This document shows, one piece after another, positions 50,338-59,475 of a DNA stretch of 64,000 bases; the stretch's first letter is position 1, and each line of letters starts with the position of its first letter. Under the pieces are notes generated by a model. The model saw nothing but the letters and a program-made list of their open reading frames with translations. It did not search any database and was not told the origin of the DNA. The stretch spans positions 495,553-559,552 of the forward strand of contig NZ_JAMKFA010000001.1 of assembly GCF_025499515.1 (NCBI RefSeq), given 5' to 3'. A program made the position numbers and the translations under genes. Source of the stretch: Flavobacterium odoriferum. GTDB taxonomy: Bacteria; Bacteroidota; Bacteroidia; Flavobacteriales; Flavobacteriaceae.

Positions 50338-51441
50338 ATGGAACAGCAACCTTTGCAACGGAAAATTATTCACATCGACATGGATGCGTTTTATGCATCG
50401 GTAGAGCAAATGGATAATCCTGAGCTGAAAGGAAAACCTTTGGCTGTTGGCGGAAGCGAAGTTCGTGGAGTAGTTTCAGCAGCAAGTTACGAAGCTAGAA
50501 AATTTGGTGTTCGAAGTGCAATTAGCGGTATTCAAGCGAAGAAATTGTGTCCCGATTTAATTTTTGTGCGACCGAGATTTGACCGTTACAAAGAAATTTC
50601 GAAGAAAATCAGAAAAATTTTCCTTGATTATACCGATTTAGTCGAACCGTTATCGCTCGATGAAGCGTATTTAGATGTTACCGAAAACAAAAAGGGGAAT
50701 CCTAGTGCGACTTTAATTGCACAAGAAATCAGAAAAAGAATTTTTGAAGAAGTTGGTCTTACGGCTTCGGCAGGAATTTCCGTAAATAAATTTGTTGCCA
50801 AAATAGCTTCCGATTACAACAAACCCAACGGGCAAAAAACGGTAAATCCAGATGAGGTAGAAGCCTTTTTAGAAAAATTAGACGTAAAAAAATTCTACGG
50901 TGTAGGCAAAGTAACGGCTGAAAAAATGTATCAATTAGGCATTTTTACTGGTTACGATTTAAAGCAAAAATCATTAGAATATTTAGAGAAACATTTTGGC
51001 AATAGTGGTTTGCATTATTACCAAATTGTGCGTAGCATTCACAACAGTGCGGTAAAACCCAACAGAAAAATTAAATCAGTAGGAGCGGAGCGCACTTTTG
51101 GGGAGAATTTATCTTCTGAAATCTTCATGGAAGAACGTTTGCTAAGTATTGCCAAAGAATTAGAAAAACGCCTACAAAAAAGCAAAATCTCAGGAAAAAC
51201 CATCACTTTAAAAATAAAATACTCAGATTTCACCTTACAAACCCGAAGCAAAACTTTGCCGTATTTTGTAAACGACAAAAACATCATTTTAGACGTTGCC
51301 AAAGATTTACTCTACCAAGAACGCCTAAGAAATTCCGTACGATTACTAGGAATTTCCATCCACAACCTAAACAACGAAGAAAAAACCAAAACTGAGTTGC
51401 CTCAAAAAAGTGTCTCGGTGCAATTGAAGTTTGAGTTTTAA
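50338..51441 (+). CDS. dinB: DNA polymerase IV
   Basis: A 367-residue Y-family translesion polymerase. It starts MEQQPLQRKIIHIDMDAFYA, with catalytic Asp in HIDMDAFYASVEQMD (about 12-26) and the second catalytic pair in LSLDEAYLDVTENK (about 104-117). SAGISVNKFVAKIASDYNKP (about 143-162), an HhH region (YGVGKVTAEKMYQLGIF) and a little-finger domain follow. The C-terminus QKSVSVQLKFEF may be a beta-clamp binding peptide (QLKFEF). It lies 5 bases after the membrane protein gene and 7 bases before the convergent restriction enzyme gene. Confidence 0.96.
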   Translation: MEQQPLQRKIIHIDMDAFYASVEQMDNPELKGKPLAVGGSEVRGVVSAASYEARKFGVRSAISGIQAKKLCPDLIFVRPRFDRYKEISKKIRKIFLDYTDLVEPLSLDEAYLDVTENKKGNPSATLIAQEIRKRIFEEVGLTASAGISVNKFVAKIASDYNKPNGQKTVNPDEVEAFLEKLDVKKFYGVGKVTAEKMYQLGIFTGYDLKQKSLEYLEKHFGNSGLHYYQIVRSIHNSAVKPNRKIKSVGAERTFGENLSSEIFMEERLLSIAKELEKRLQKSKISGKTITLKIKYSDFTLQTRSKTLPYFVNDKNIILDVAKDLLYQERLRNSVRLLGISIHNLNNEEKTKTELPQKSVSVQLKFEF

Positions 51442-51448
51442 AAAAGCC

Positions 51449-52423
51449 CTATTTACTAATAAATAGTTGATTTGAAAAAAGTGAATGTGGAGATGAAACT
51501 AAATTAATATCAAACTTTAATGAAGGTTCTATTCTTGAACTTGCACTGTGAATTCTAAATGAAATTTGCCAACCTTCATTTAAAGTAACTAAAAGTGTTG
51601 TTTTAGAGTTTTCTTGATAAACAACTTCTATTAATCTATTTGGTAACTTTAATTTTTGAATTTTTGCTTTAGGTTTTATATTTTCAAAAGGTAAATTCAA
51701 CGTACCATGTAAGTTGTAGGCTTGAATTTCAACTTTATTTTTTCCTTTAATCACTTTATAAAAATCTTGTCTTCCTATTAAATACTCTATCAATCTTTTA
51801 GCAACGATACCAATATTGTCATTATCAAGGCGTAATAGCTCTTTTCTAAAAGCATCCAATACAGGAATATAAACAGATGAATGATAGTCACCTAAAGTGT
51901 CCCATTTTTGTGTTGCTTTACTTTCTGTTCTCAACTTAGCTAGCTTTTCAAAAATTGGTTTTATTTCAGAAAAATAATTTTCAGAACAAGGAATATCTAA
52001 CCATTTTAACCCAAAATCAATATCGTTTGATAGTCGAGAATGCTTAACAGCTCTATGATTGTTTTTTGCTGAAATTCCAATTTCCCATTTTTGTATCGAT
52101 CTAATGGCTAATACATCTCTAACATCTCCACTCTGCCCCATTTTATCAGAAACAATTTCTAGTTGTAAAACATCTTCATTGTTAATTCCATTAGATAAAC
52201 GAGGTTCAATATCAATAAGAAAGTTGACTGCAAAACTAGCAACCAGTTTATAATTACCTTGTTCCTTCTCCTCAAAACTCAAAAAGCATTTTTCGGCTGT
52301 TTTGTATGGCTCATTTTTTAAAACAGAAACCTGCGTTAATTGACTTAATCTTTCTAAAAACTCATTTAATAAAGCATATTCAAATGCTTTGCCGTTAATT
52401 GTTTGTGTTGATATTTTAGCCAT
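51449..52423 (-). CDS. HaeIII-type restriction endonuclease
   Basis: A 324-residue protein whose landmarks resemble R.HaeIII: NGKAFEYALLNEFLERL near the N-terminus, SGDVRDVLAIRSIQKWEIGI (about 98-117) with acidic residues of the nuclease core, NNHRAVKHSRLSNDIDFGLK (about 121-140), a YLIGRQDFYKVI segment and the C-terminal WQISFRIHSASSRIEPSLKF. It is predicted to cut GGCC in unmodified DNA. Its ATG overlaps the methyltransferase stop by one base, so it is translated after the protective enzyme, a common arrangement. No controller gene is present. Specificity is inferred by similarity from memory and should be treated as provisional. Confidence 0.85.
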   Translation of the reverse strand: MAKISTQTINGKAFEYALLNEFLERLSQLTQVSVLKNEPYKTAEKCFLSFEEKEQGNYKLVASFAVNFLIDIEPRLSNGINNEDVLQLEIVSDKMGQSGDVRDVLAIRSIQKWEIGISAKNNHRAVKHSRLSNDIDFGLKWLDIPCSENYFSEIKPIFEKLAKLRTESKATQKWDTLGDYHSSVYIPVLDAFRKELLRLDNDNIGIVAKRLIEYLIGRQDFYKVIKGKNKVEIQAYNLHGTLNLPFENIKPKAKIQKLKLPNRLIEVVYQENSKTTLLVTLNEGWQISFRIHSASSRIEPSLKFDINLVSSPHSLFSNQLFISK

Positions 52424-53514
52424 TATGCAGGTATAGAATTTATAATCTCATTCATTTTTTCACGAACAATATTACCATTATTAATTAATGGAATATTTTG
52501 AGAAAGAACTTTTTTTATTTCTTCTTTTTTGCTTAAATCTTCAAATATTTGCTGTGCCAAAATATTAGCCATTTTTACAGGTACAGCATTTCCAATCATC
52601 TTATATCCTGCAACAACACTTTTGTAATAAAAAACAAAATTATCTGGAAATGTCTGAACTCTTGCGCATTCGCGAATACTTAATCTTCTATATAAATGCT
52701 CTTTACCTTTAACAAATTCACGAACATTTTGTTCAATAAATGTCATTTTGGGTGCTTGTGGATGAATAGGTGCGTGCCTTCCTCCTGCTTGAATTGTATA
52801 AGAAACTTCATCCCAAGAGCGGACTCTATTTCTAGACATAAACATTGATGAAAATCCACCAATCATATATTCATGATTACTTATTGAACAATTATTTCCA
52901 TTAGTATAATTTCCTTCTTTTGCTGGTAAAGCATTGTGTTTTAAGTCGCCTATAGCATCTTCTAAAGTAATTTTATTTTCTAGCGTTGAGCATTTAGGAA
53001 ATTGAAATTTAATTCCTAAATCATTTCTGTAACCAATAAAAAATACACGTTTTCTATCTTGTGGAACCCCAAAATCAGAAACATTTAATAATTGAAATGA
53101 TAAATTATATCCAATATCATTAAACATTTGTTTTATATTTTCAAGTGCATCTTTATGGGCGGGGAGCAACATTCCAGAAACATTCTCTGCAAGAAAGAAT
53201 TTAGGTCTTTTATCTGCTAATATTCGCATAAATTCATAAAAAAGTTGCCCTCTTTTATCGGCAATTCCTCTTTTGGATCCAGCTTCTGACCAACTTTGAC
53301 AAGGAGGTCCGCCGATGATTCCATCACAATCAGGAACTTCATCGGAAGAAATATCTACAATACTTCTTTTGTCAAGAATTGTGTTTTTATGGTTTTTCTC
53401 ATAAGTTTCCCAAATTTCTTTATCATATTCATTGGCCCAAATTACATCAAAACCTGCTTTTTGGAAACCTAAGTCTAGACCGCCAGCGCCTGCAAAAAAT
53501 GATACTACTTTCAT
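52423..53514 (-). CDS. DNA (cytosine-5-)-methyltransferase, HaeIII-like
   Basis: A 363-residue 5-methylcytosine methyltransferase. Motif [21 protein letters not shown] (about 5-24) binds SAM, motif [18 protein letters not shown] (about 66-81) carries the catalytic Cys, motif VI is FLAENVSGM, motif VIII is [12 protein letters not shown], and motif X is [16 protein letters not shown] near 320. The target-recognition part lies between motifs VIII and IX. Paired with the downstream HaeIII-type nuclease, it should modify GGCC. A -7 box (TAAATTTG on the minus strand, 53540-53547) lies just upstream. The pair lies between dinB and a PAS gene and is probably horizontally acquired. Confidence 0.93.
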   Translation of the reverse strand: MKVVSFFAGAGGLDLGFQKAGFDVIWANEYDKEIWETYEKNHKNTILDKRSIVDISSDEVPDCDGIIGGPPCQSWSEAGSKRGIADKRGQLFYEFMRILADKRPKFFLAENVSGMLLPAHKDALENIKQMFNDIGYNLSFQLLNVSDFGVPQDRKRVFFIGYRNDLGIKFQFPKCSTLENKITLEDAIGDLKHNALPAKEGNYTNGNNCSISNHEYMIGGFSSMFMSRNRVRSWDEVSYTIQAGGRHAPIHPQAPKMTFIEQNVREFVKGKEHLYRRLSIRECARVQTFPDNFVFYYKSVVAGYKMIGNAVPVKMANILAQQIFEDLSKKEEIKKVLSQNIPLINNGNIVREKMNEIINSIPA

Positions 53515-53539
53515 GGAAGAGAAACTTAAAATTAGAAAA

Positions 53540-53547
53540 CAAATTTA
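53540..53547 (-). promoter_or_regulatory. -7 promoter box of the restriction-modification operon
   Basis: CAAATTTA on the plus strand reads TAAATTTG on the minus strand, matching TAnnTTTG, 26 bases before the methyltransferase ATG. Confidence 0.45.
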
Positions 53548-53725
53548 CTCTTTTCCATTTACATTTTAAAGATTGAGAACTAAAAAACCTTAAACTATTT
53601 TAAATAATATCACCTTCAAAACGTTTTTCTTCGATTTTATTTATAACTTAAACAAGCGTTAAAGTTCGTTTTAAATAGCTATTGGTTTGTTTTTATTTTT
53701 AGTTTTAATGCAAATTACAATCGTT

Positions 53726-54241
53726 ATGGAGTTCAAAGTTTACGATGCTGCGTTTGCAAAACAGTATGAAAATGGCGCTATAAAAGCCATGCCGCTAGTG
53801 TCTTGGGATATTTATTCTCAGTATTTATTGCAAACCAATGTGGTGCTTCACGATGTTAATTCGTTACATCAAATTGCCAATAAAAATCAGTGGAAGTCGG
53901 TTTGGGATTTTAAAGAAAGCCTACAAGATGAAACTGTTATTGTAGTTACGGATGCGCACTTAAAAATCGTTTTTGCTAGTAAAAACATCGAAAAAATGAA
54001 TGGCTACGAAGCAAAAGAAGTCGTTGGAAACTCGCCAAAAATGTTTCAAGGCGCCAAAACCGATTTACAAGTTAGCAACGAAATCAGAAAAGCCATTTTA
54101 AACAAAGTGCCGTTTGAGAAAAACGTAATCAATTATTGCAAAGACGGTTCGGTTTACAATTGTCACATCAAAGGATTTCCAATTTTCAATCATAAGGGAG
54201 AAGTAACTAATTTTATCGCGTTTGAAAAAATAGCCGCTTAA
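53726..54241 (+). CDS. Single-domain PAS protein, LOV-like but without the photoactive Cys
   Basis: A 171-residue soluble protein. I prefer ATG 53726 (MEFKVYDAAFAKQYENGAIK); in-frame starts at 53687 and 53708 are possible. Residues 70-171 form a PAS domain that follows the LOV pattern: VVGNSPKMFQGAKTD (about 99-113) corresponds to the LOV GRNCRFLQG-TD loop, and NVINYCKDGSVYNCHIKGFP (about 131-150) to the flavin-contacting strands. The cysteine that forms the flavin adduct in LOV is replaced (SP in place of NC), so canonical photochemistry is not expected. No output domain is present. Confidence 0.82.
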   Translation: MEFKVYDAAFAKQYENGAIKAMPLVSWDIYSQYLLQTNVVLHDVNSLHQIANKNQWKSVWDFKESLQDETVIVVTDAHLKIVFASKNIEKMNGYEAKEVVGNSPKMFQGAKTDLQVSNEIRKAILNKVPFEKNVINYCKDGSVYNCHIKGFPIFNHKGEVTNFIAFEKIAA

Positions 54242-54261
54242 AACGAACATATATAAAACAA

Positions 54262-54299
54262 AAACGAGTGCTAAAATTATCTTTAGCACTCGTTTTTTA
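54262..54299. terminator. Bidirectional terminator between PAS gene and pyk
   Basis: AACGAGTGCTAAA pairs with TTTAGCACTCGTT around a 6-base loop, with A-rich and T-rich flanks on both sides. It serves the PAS gene (plus) and pyk (minus). Confidence 0.9.
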
Positions 54300-54312
54300 T
54301 GTTGAAATGAGA

Positions 54313-55743
54313 TTATTCTATTTCAGAAACTCTCAATGTATTTACCATTCCTTTCGCTACGATAGGCATTGCGGCTAAGTTAACGACCATATCGCCTTTT
54401 TTTACGTATTTCTTTTCTTGGCAAATCGTGTTGATGTCTTCAATCGTGTCATCTGTACTTACTAATTTGTCGTAGAAATAAGCTCTTACACCCCATAAAA
54501 GGTTCAATTGCGTTAAAATTCTTCGGTTTGAAGTAAATACTAAAATGTGCGATTTTGGGCGCCAAGCCGAAATTTGAAACGCCGTATAACCTGAGTTGGT
54601 TAATGTTGTAATCGCTTTCGCATTAATAGTATCGGCCATTTGAGCTGCGTGGTAACAAATCGATTTGGTAATATAACGACTGTTTTTGATTTGTGGTTGC
54701 GAAATTGGCACTTTAATAAGTGGTGAATCTTCAACGCTTTCAATAATACGAGTCATGGTTTCAATAACTTCCACAGGATAATTTCCTACTGAAGTTTCTC
54801 CTGATAACATTACGGCATCCGCTCCGTCCATAACCGAATTGGCTACGTCGTTTACTTCGGCACGTGTTGGTGTTAAAGAGGTAATCATCGTTTCCATCAT
54901 TTGTGTTGCCACAATTACCGGAATACGAGCTGTTTTTGCTCTGTGAATCAATTTTTTCTGAATCAATGGCACTTCTTCCGCCGGAACTTCCACACCTAAA
55001 TCGCCACGAGCAACCATTAAACCATCACAAAACGCTACGATTTTGTCAATGTTTTCAACCGCTTCAGGTTTTTCAATTTTGGCAATAATTGGAATTTTAT
55101 GATCGGAATGTTTTGCAATTAAATCTTGTAAATCTTCTAAGTCTTTTGGCGTTCTCACAAACGATAAAGCAATCCAATCCACTTTATTTTCAATCGCAAA
55201 AATAGCATCGCGAATGTCTTTTTCTGTTAAAGCAGGTAACGAAACTTTAGTGTTAGGTAAGTTTACTCCTTTTTTTGATCTTAAAGGACCACCTTGTACT
55301 ACAACTGCTTCAACTTCGGTGTTTTTATCGGTTTTAGTAACTTCAAAAATTAATTTTCCGTCGTCTAATAAGATTCTTTCTCCTGGATTTACATCTTTAG
55401 GAAATTCTTTGTAGTTCATGTACACTCTTGAAGCTGTTCCTAAGATATCTTCGGCAGTAGTGAAGGTAATAATATCGCCTTTGCTCACTACTACATCTTC
55501 TTTCATTACACCTACGCGTAATTTTGGACCTTGTAAATCGCCTAAAATTGAAGTTGTATAACCAAACTCTTCGTTTAGCTCTCTAATCATTTGAATTCGT
55601 TCGGTAACATCAGTATAATCGGCGTGCGAAAAGTTAACTCTAAATACGTTAACTCCGGCATCAATCATTTTTTTTATTACTTCTTTTGTACTACAGGCTG
55701 GGCCTAGCGTAGCTACAATTTTAGTCTTTTTGTTTGTTGGCAT
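54313..55743 (-). CDS. pyk: Pyruvate kinase
   Basis: A 476-residue glycolytic enzyme that makes pyruvate and ATP from phosphoenolpyruvate and ADP. It has N-terminal ATLGPACSTKEVIKKMIDAG and VFRVNFSHADYTD (about 33-45), the catalytic-lysine region IPIIAKIEKPEAVENID (about 214-230), and FCDGLMVARGDLGVEVPAEE (about 237-256) with the metal-binding Asp. The C-terminal allosteric domain is complete. It lies 5 bases after the IPExxxVDY gene and ends at a bidirectional terminator. Confidence 0.97.
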   Translation of the reverse strand: MPTNKKTKIVATLGPACSTKEVIKKMIDAGVNVFRVNFSHADYTDVTERIQMIRELNEEFGYTTSILGDLQGPKLRVGVMKEDVVVSKGDIITFTTAEDILGTASRVYMNYKEFPKDVNPGERILLDDGKLIFEVTKTDKNTEVEAVVVQGGPLRSKKGVNLPNTKVSLPALTEKDIRDAIFAIENKVDWIALSFVRTPKDLEDLQDLIAKHSDHKIPIIAKIEKPEAVENIDKIVAFCDGLMVARGDLGVEVPAEEVPLIQKKLIHRAKTARIPVIVATQMMETMITSLTPTRAEVNDVANSVMDGADAVMLSGETSVGNYPVEVIETMTRIIESVEDSPLIKVPISQPQIKNSRYITKSICYHAAQMADTINAKAITTLTNSGYTAFQISAWRPKSHILVFTSNRRILTQLNLLWGVRAYFYDKLVSTDDTIEDINTICQEKKYVKKGDMVVNLAAMPIVAKGMVNTLRVSEIE

Positions 55744-55748
55744 TTTAA

Positions 55749-56222
55749 TTAAAAAATTAAATTATTTTTAGATTTTAAGTTCGTGATATCAATCGCGTAA
55801 GCCGTAGTTACATTTTTAATTTCCTGAATTTTATCAACTATGGATTCTGAGTCAAATCCGTAATCGATATTTTCAATTTTAATAAGGTAATCGGCTTTTT
55901 TAAATTCGGGTAGTAAAAAAACAGTGATGTCTACTTGCTCAAATAATGAGGTTGTTTGTTTGTTGGAATTGATAATCGTGGTTTTGTTTTCGATTAACGT
56001 CCAAACAACATCGTTTTTTTCATCATCAAAAATATAATTACTAAAAGCGCTTTTTCCTTCGGGAATTGCGATTTCTACATAAGCAAGATTTTTACTTAAT
56101 TGAACGCCTAATTCCTTGTTCAGCATATAAGCCAATTTGTAATCATCTAAAGATGAATGCACGGCAATAAGCTCATAATCATCTGAAACAAAATCGTTTA
56201 TTTGAATTTTATGAATGGCCAT
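55749..56222 (-). CDS. IPExxxVDY family protein
   Basis: A 157-residue soluble protein recognised by the motif LLPEFKKADYLIKI (about 108-121), a local form of the IPExxxVDY motif that names the family. The N-terminus HKIQINDFVSDDYELIAVHS is also typical. The family is restricted to Bacteroidota and conserved between rnc and pyk, as here. No function is established; the constant position suggests co-expression with pyk. There are 102 bases between it and rnc. Confidence 0.9.
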   Translation of the reverse strand: MAIHKIQINDFVSDDYELIAVHSSLDDYKLAYMLNKELGVQLSKNLAYVEIAIPEGKSAFSNYIFDDEKNDVVWTLIENKTTIINSNKQTTSLFEQVDITVFLLPEFKKADYLIKIENIDYGFDSESIVDKIQEIKNVTTAYAIDITNLKSKNNLIF

Positions 56223-56324
56223 TACCAGAATTTAAGTTGTAAAGATAAGACTAAAATCGATTAAAAAGCACCCATTTACGTGTTCTTAACGTTAATTTAG
56301 TAACGAAAACGTTTTAGTACTGGG

Positions 56325-57068
56325 TTATTTTTTTGAAATTTTTTCTTGCAAAGCAAAATAAGCGCGTTGCGATGCTTTTTCTTCTGCTTTTTTCTTAGAA
56401 GTGGCTCTTGCTCGGGCAATAATTTTTTGGTCGATAAGCAATTTTACCCCAAAATATTTCTGACCTTCGATGCCGTTATCTTCTACAAAATCAAAAAAGA
56501 AAGACATTTTTTCTTTCTGACACCATTCGATAATTAAACTTTTGTAGCTGATTACTTTTCCTTCTAATTTGGCAATATCTACATATTGTTTGATGATTTT
56601 ATTTCGGATAAACTTTTCGCAATATGTAAAACCTCTATCCAAATAAATAGCACCAATAAATGCTTCAAATAAATTACCATGAATATTTTCACCAAACTGA
56701 TTCGAATTGATTTTACTTTCTACAAATTGAAGCAAGTTAAAATCGCGACCAAGTTCGTTTAAATGCTCTCTACTCACAATTTTCGAACGCATTTTTGTCA
56801 AATAGCCTTCATCTCCAGACGGAACTTCGTTATATAAATGTGCTGCAATTACGCTGCCTAACATAGCATCGCCTAAAAATTCCAAACGCTCATAATTGAA
56901 CGGATTTCCTTTTTCGTCTACTTTATTAGTAGAACGATGCGTGAATGCTTTTTTGTAATATCTAAGCTCTTTAGGTTCAAAACCTAGTATTTTGGTAATT
57001 TTTTCAAAAAAAATCCCGTCTTCTTGAGAACGGGAGTTTTTTCGTATTTTATTAAATAAACGACGCAT
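56325..57068 (-). CDS. rnc: Ribonuclease III
   Basis: A 247-residue double-strand-specific RNase. The start at 57068 (MRRLFNKIRKNSRSQEDGIF) lies 4 bases after the fabF stop; an earlier in-frame ATG inside fabF is less likely. The catalytic signature NYERLEFLGDAMLGSVIA lies at about 60-77, the second acidic site at GNLFEAFIGAIYLD (about 123-136), and a C-terminal dsRNA-binding domain from about 172. Within codons 11-24 the DNA forms a CCCGT...ACGGG hairpin followed by eight T on the coding strand, a terminator-like element inside the gene. Confidence 0.95.
   Translation of the reverse strand: MRRLFNKIRKNSRSQEDGIFFEKITKILGFEPKELRYYKKAFTHRSTNKVDEKGNPFNYERLEFLGDAMLGSVIAAHLYNEVPSGDEGYLTKMRSKIVSREHLNELGRDFNLLQFVESKINSNQFGENIHGNLFEAFIGAIYLDRGFTYCEKFIRNKIIKQYVDIAKLEGKVISYKSLIIEWCQKEKMSFFFDFVEDNGIEGQKYFGVKLLIDQKIIARARATSKKKAEEKASQRAYFALQEKISKK
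57005..57036 (-). promoter_or_regulatory. Terminator-like hairpin inside the 5' end of rnc
   Basis: On the minus strand CCCGT and ACGGG can pair around a 10-base loop, followed by A and eight T. It lies about 11-20 codons into rnc. It could act as an internal attenuator or an RNase III processing site, or be a by-product of the Phe-Phe and Gly/Arg codons. Confidence 0.3.
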
Positions 57069-57072
57069 GTGT

Positions 57073-58326
57073 TTAGTCTTCCAATTTTTTAAATAATACA
57101 CAAGCATTGTGTCCACCAAAACCAAACGTATTGCTCATCGCCACTTTAATTTCACGTTTTTGCGCTTTATTTAAAGTTAAATTCAATTCTGGGTTAATGT
57201 TTTCATCTACAACTGTGTGGTTAATCGTTGGAGGAACAATACTATGTTGCATAGCTAAGATAGAAGCAATTGCTTCGATAGCACCAGCAGCACCAAGTAA
57301 ATGTCCTGTCATTGATTTGGTAGAGTTGATATTAATATTTTTAGCATGATCGCCAAAAACATGACTAATTGCTTTTAATTCGGCAACATCACCTAAAGGG
57401 GTAGAAGTTCCGTGAGTGTTGATGTGATCAACTTGCTCTGGAGACATTCCCGCATCACGTAAAGTGTTTTCCATTACTGCAATAACTCCAATTCCTTCTG
57501 GATGCGGAGCCGTTAAGTGGTAGGCGTCAGAAGACATTCCTCCACCACCAACTTCACAGTAAATTCTAGCACCGCGCGCTTTTGCATGTTCGTACTCTTC
57601 TAAAACTAATGCACCAGCACCTTCGCCAAGAACAAAACCATCACGAGTAGCATCAAAAGGTCTTGAAGCTGTTTCTGGACTTTCGTTTCTTGTTGATAGG
57701 GCATGCATAGAATTAAATCCACCCATTCCTGCAATGGTTACAGCTGCTTCAGAACCACCTGAAATGATAACATCACACATTCCTAAACGAATGTAATTGA
57801 AGGCATCAATTAAGGCATTAGCCGAAGAAGCACAAGCAGAAACTGTAGTATAGTTTGGACCCATATAGCCATTTCTCATAGAAATATGAGCTGGAGCAAT
57901 ATCGGCAATCATTTTAGGAATAAAGAAAGGATTGAACTTTGGCGTTCCATCACCTTTAGCATAATAGATAACTTCATCTTGGAAAGTTTCTAAACCTCCA
58001 ATTCCAGCACCCCAAATTACACCTACTCTATGTTTGTTTACATTGTCTGAAGTAATTCCAGCGTCTTTAATCGCTTCGTCACTTGCAGCAATGGCATATT
58101 GAGCAAATTTATCCAATCGGCGCGATTCCTTACGATCCATATAATCTTCGATGTTGAAGTTTTTTACTTCACACGCAAATTTTGTTTTATGTTTTTCAGT
58201 ATCGTAATACGTTATGGGTGCAGCACCACTTTTCCCATTAATTAAACCATCCCAGTATTCTTGAATGGAATTTCCAATTGGGGTTAATGCTCCAAGGCCA
58301 GTTACAACAACACGCTTTAATTGCAT
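57073..58326 (-). CDS. fabF: 3-oxoacyl-[acyl-carrier-protein] synthase II
   Basis: A 417-residue condensing enzyme of fatty-acid elongation. The nucleophile is in TTVSACASSANALIDAFNYI (about 160-179); the two catalytic His are in HINTHGTSTPLGD (about 302-314) and KSMTGHLLGAAGAIEAIAS (about 335-353). The N-terminus RVVVTGLGALTPIGN is typical. It forms the conserved acpP-fabF-rnc cluster on the minus strand. Confidence 0.97.
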   Translation of the reverse strand: MQLKRVVVTGLGALTPIGNSIQEYWDGLINGKSGAAPITYYDTEKHKTKFACEVKNFNIEDYMDRKESRRLDKFAQYAIAASDEAIKDAGITSDNVNKHRVGVIWGAGIGGLETFQDEVIYYAKGDGTPKFNPFFIPKMIADIAPAHISMRNGYMGPNYTTVSACASSANALIDAFNYIRLGMCDVIISGGSEAAVTIAGMGGFNSMHALSTRNESPETASRPFDATRDGFVLGEGAGALVLEEYEHAKARGARIYCEVGGGGMSSDAYHLTAPHPEGIGVIAVMENTLRDAGMSPEQVDHINTHGTSTPLGDVAELKAISHVFGDHAKNININSTKSMTGHLLGAAGAIEAIASILAMQHSIVPPTINHTVVDENINPELNLTLNKAQKREIKVAMSNTFGFGGHNACVLFKKLED

Positions 58327-58460
58327 ATCCTTATTTTTAAATATCGTTTAAACAAATAATACCCGTGTTTTCTTTAGTTTATAATAATAAAGAGACAAGG
58401 GTATTTCAATATAATGTGATTGAAATTCAATCAAAAATAGTCTAATTTCTTAAAATAATA

Positions 58461-58499
58461 AAAACCCGCATGCAAAAAAATGCACACGGGCGTTTTATT
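58461..58499 (-). terminator. Hairpin between acpP and fabF (possible attenuator)
   Basis: CCCG..TGCA and TGCA..CGGG can pair in a two-part stem with small internal loops around an A run, flanked by T and A tracts. It lies just after acpP and could reduce readthrough into fabF, giving more acyl carrier protein than synthase. Confidence 0.5.
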
Positions 58500-58501
58500 T
58501 A

Positions 58502-58738
58502 TTATTTTTTAGCTTCTTCGATGTAAGAAATAGCTTGACCTACAGTAGCAATGTTTTCAGCTTGGTCGTCTGGAATTTGAATATCAAATTCTTTTTCGAA
58601 CTCCATAATAAGCTCAACAGTGTCTAATGAATCAGCTCCTAAATCGTTTGTGAAGCTTGCTTCTGTTACAACTTCGTTTTCGTCAACACCTAATTTGTCT
58701 ACGATAATCGCTTTTACTCTTGATGCAATGTCTGACAT
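58502..58738 (-). CDS. acpP: Acyl carrier protein
   Basis: A 78-residue acidic protein. The phosphopantetheine attachment Ser is in [20 protein letters not shown] (about 31-50). Length and helix pattern are those of bacterial AcpP. It carries growing acyl chains for FabF and other fatty-acid enzymes. It is the first gene of acpP-fabF-rnc, with a good promoter at 58768-58797 on the minus strand and a hairpin after its stop that may limit downstream expression. Confidence 0.97.
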   Translation of the reverse strand: MSDIASRVKAIIVDKLGVDENEVVTEASFTNDLGADSLDTVELIMEFEKEFDIQIPDDQAENIATVGQAISYIEEAKK

Positions 58739-58767
58739 AATCTTTTAATTTTTAATTTAATTTGTTG

Positions 58768-58797
58768 GCAAAAATAAAAAACTTTATTTTAAAACAA
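58768..58797 (-). promoter_or_regulatory. Promoter of the acpP-fabF-rnc operon
   Basis: On the minus strand TATTTTTGC (58768-58776) matches the -7 consensus and TTG (58795-58797) lies 18 bases upstream as the -33 element. The acpP ATG is 29 bases downstream of the -7 box. Confidence 0.65.
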
Positions 58798-58911
58798 CCT
58801 TTTTGTTACTAAATATGACCACGAATTTAAAAAAAATAATTCACAAAGGCTTCTTTTTTTTATTTTTTACCAAATATTATTCTTTTTTTTGTGGGAAGAA
58901 ATCAATAAGAA

Positions 58912-59475
58912 ATGAAAAATATTGTGCTTTTTGCTTCCGGAAACGGTTCAAATGCCGAAGAAATAATCAGGTATTTTAAAAAAAATAGCCAAGGAACTGT
59001 AGTCGCCATCTTCTCTAACAAACCAGATGCCAAAGTGTTAGATAGAGCAAAAAATCATAACATTCCTTCAGTGGTTTTTTCAAAAAGCCAATTAAATGAA
59101 GGTTTTGTACTCGAACAATTACATCAGTTTCAACCCGATTTAATTGTTTTAGCCGGATTTCTACTAAAATTTCCCGAGTCTATATTAAAAGAATATCCAA
59201 AAGTAATCAATATTCATCCTGCTTTATTGCCAAAGTATGGTGGAAAAGGAATGTATGGCATGAATGTACATCAAGCGGTTTTAGAAAATAAAGAAAAAGA
59301 AACCGGAATTACGATTCATTATGTAAACGAACATTACGATGAAGGCGAATTTATTTTTCAAAAATCAGTAAATATCGAAGATTGCAAAACAGCGGAAGAA
59401 ATTGCGCATAAAATCCATGAATTAGAACATCAATATTTTCCTGAAGTAATAGGAAATCTAATCACTAATCACTAA
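58912..59475 (+). CDS. purN: Phosphoribosylglycinamide formyltransferase
   Basis: A 187-residue enzyme of purine synthesis that transfers a formyl group from 10-formyl-THF to GAR. It has FASGNGSNAEEIIRYF (about 7-22) for phosphate binding, NIHPALLPKYGGKGMYG (about 102-118) with catalytic His, and ETGITIHYVNEHYDEGEFIF (about 126-145) with the catalytic Asp region. The last residues LITNH are encoded by a family A repeat that also contains the stop codon. It is followed after 11 bases by rnhA. Confidence 0.95.
   Translation: MKNIVLFASGNGSNAEEIIRYFKKNSQGTVVAIFSNKPDAKVLDRAKNHNIPSVVFSKSQLNEGFVLEQLHQFQPDLIVLAGFLLKFPESILKEYPKVINIHPALLPKYGGKGMYGMNVHQAVLENKEKETGITIHYVNEHYDEGEFIFQKSVNIEDCKTAEEIAHKIHELEHQYFPEVIGNLITNH

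Noticed and set aside
57069..57125. Upstream start for rnc inside fabF
   Set aside because: It overlaps fabF by about 50 bases and adds residues unlike RNase III N-termini; ATG 57068 follows the fabF stop directly.
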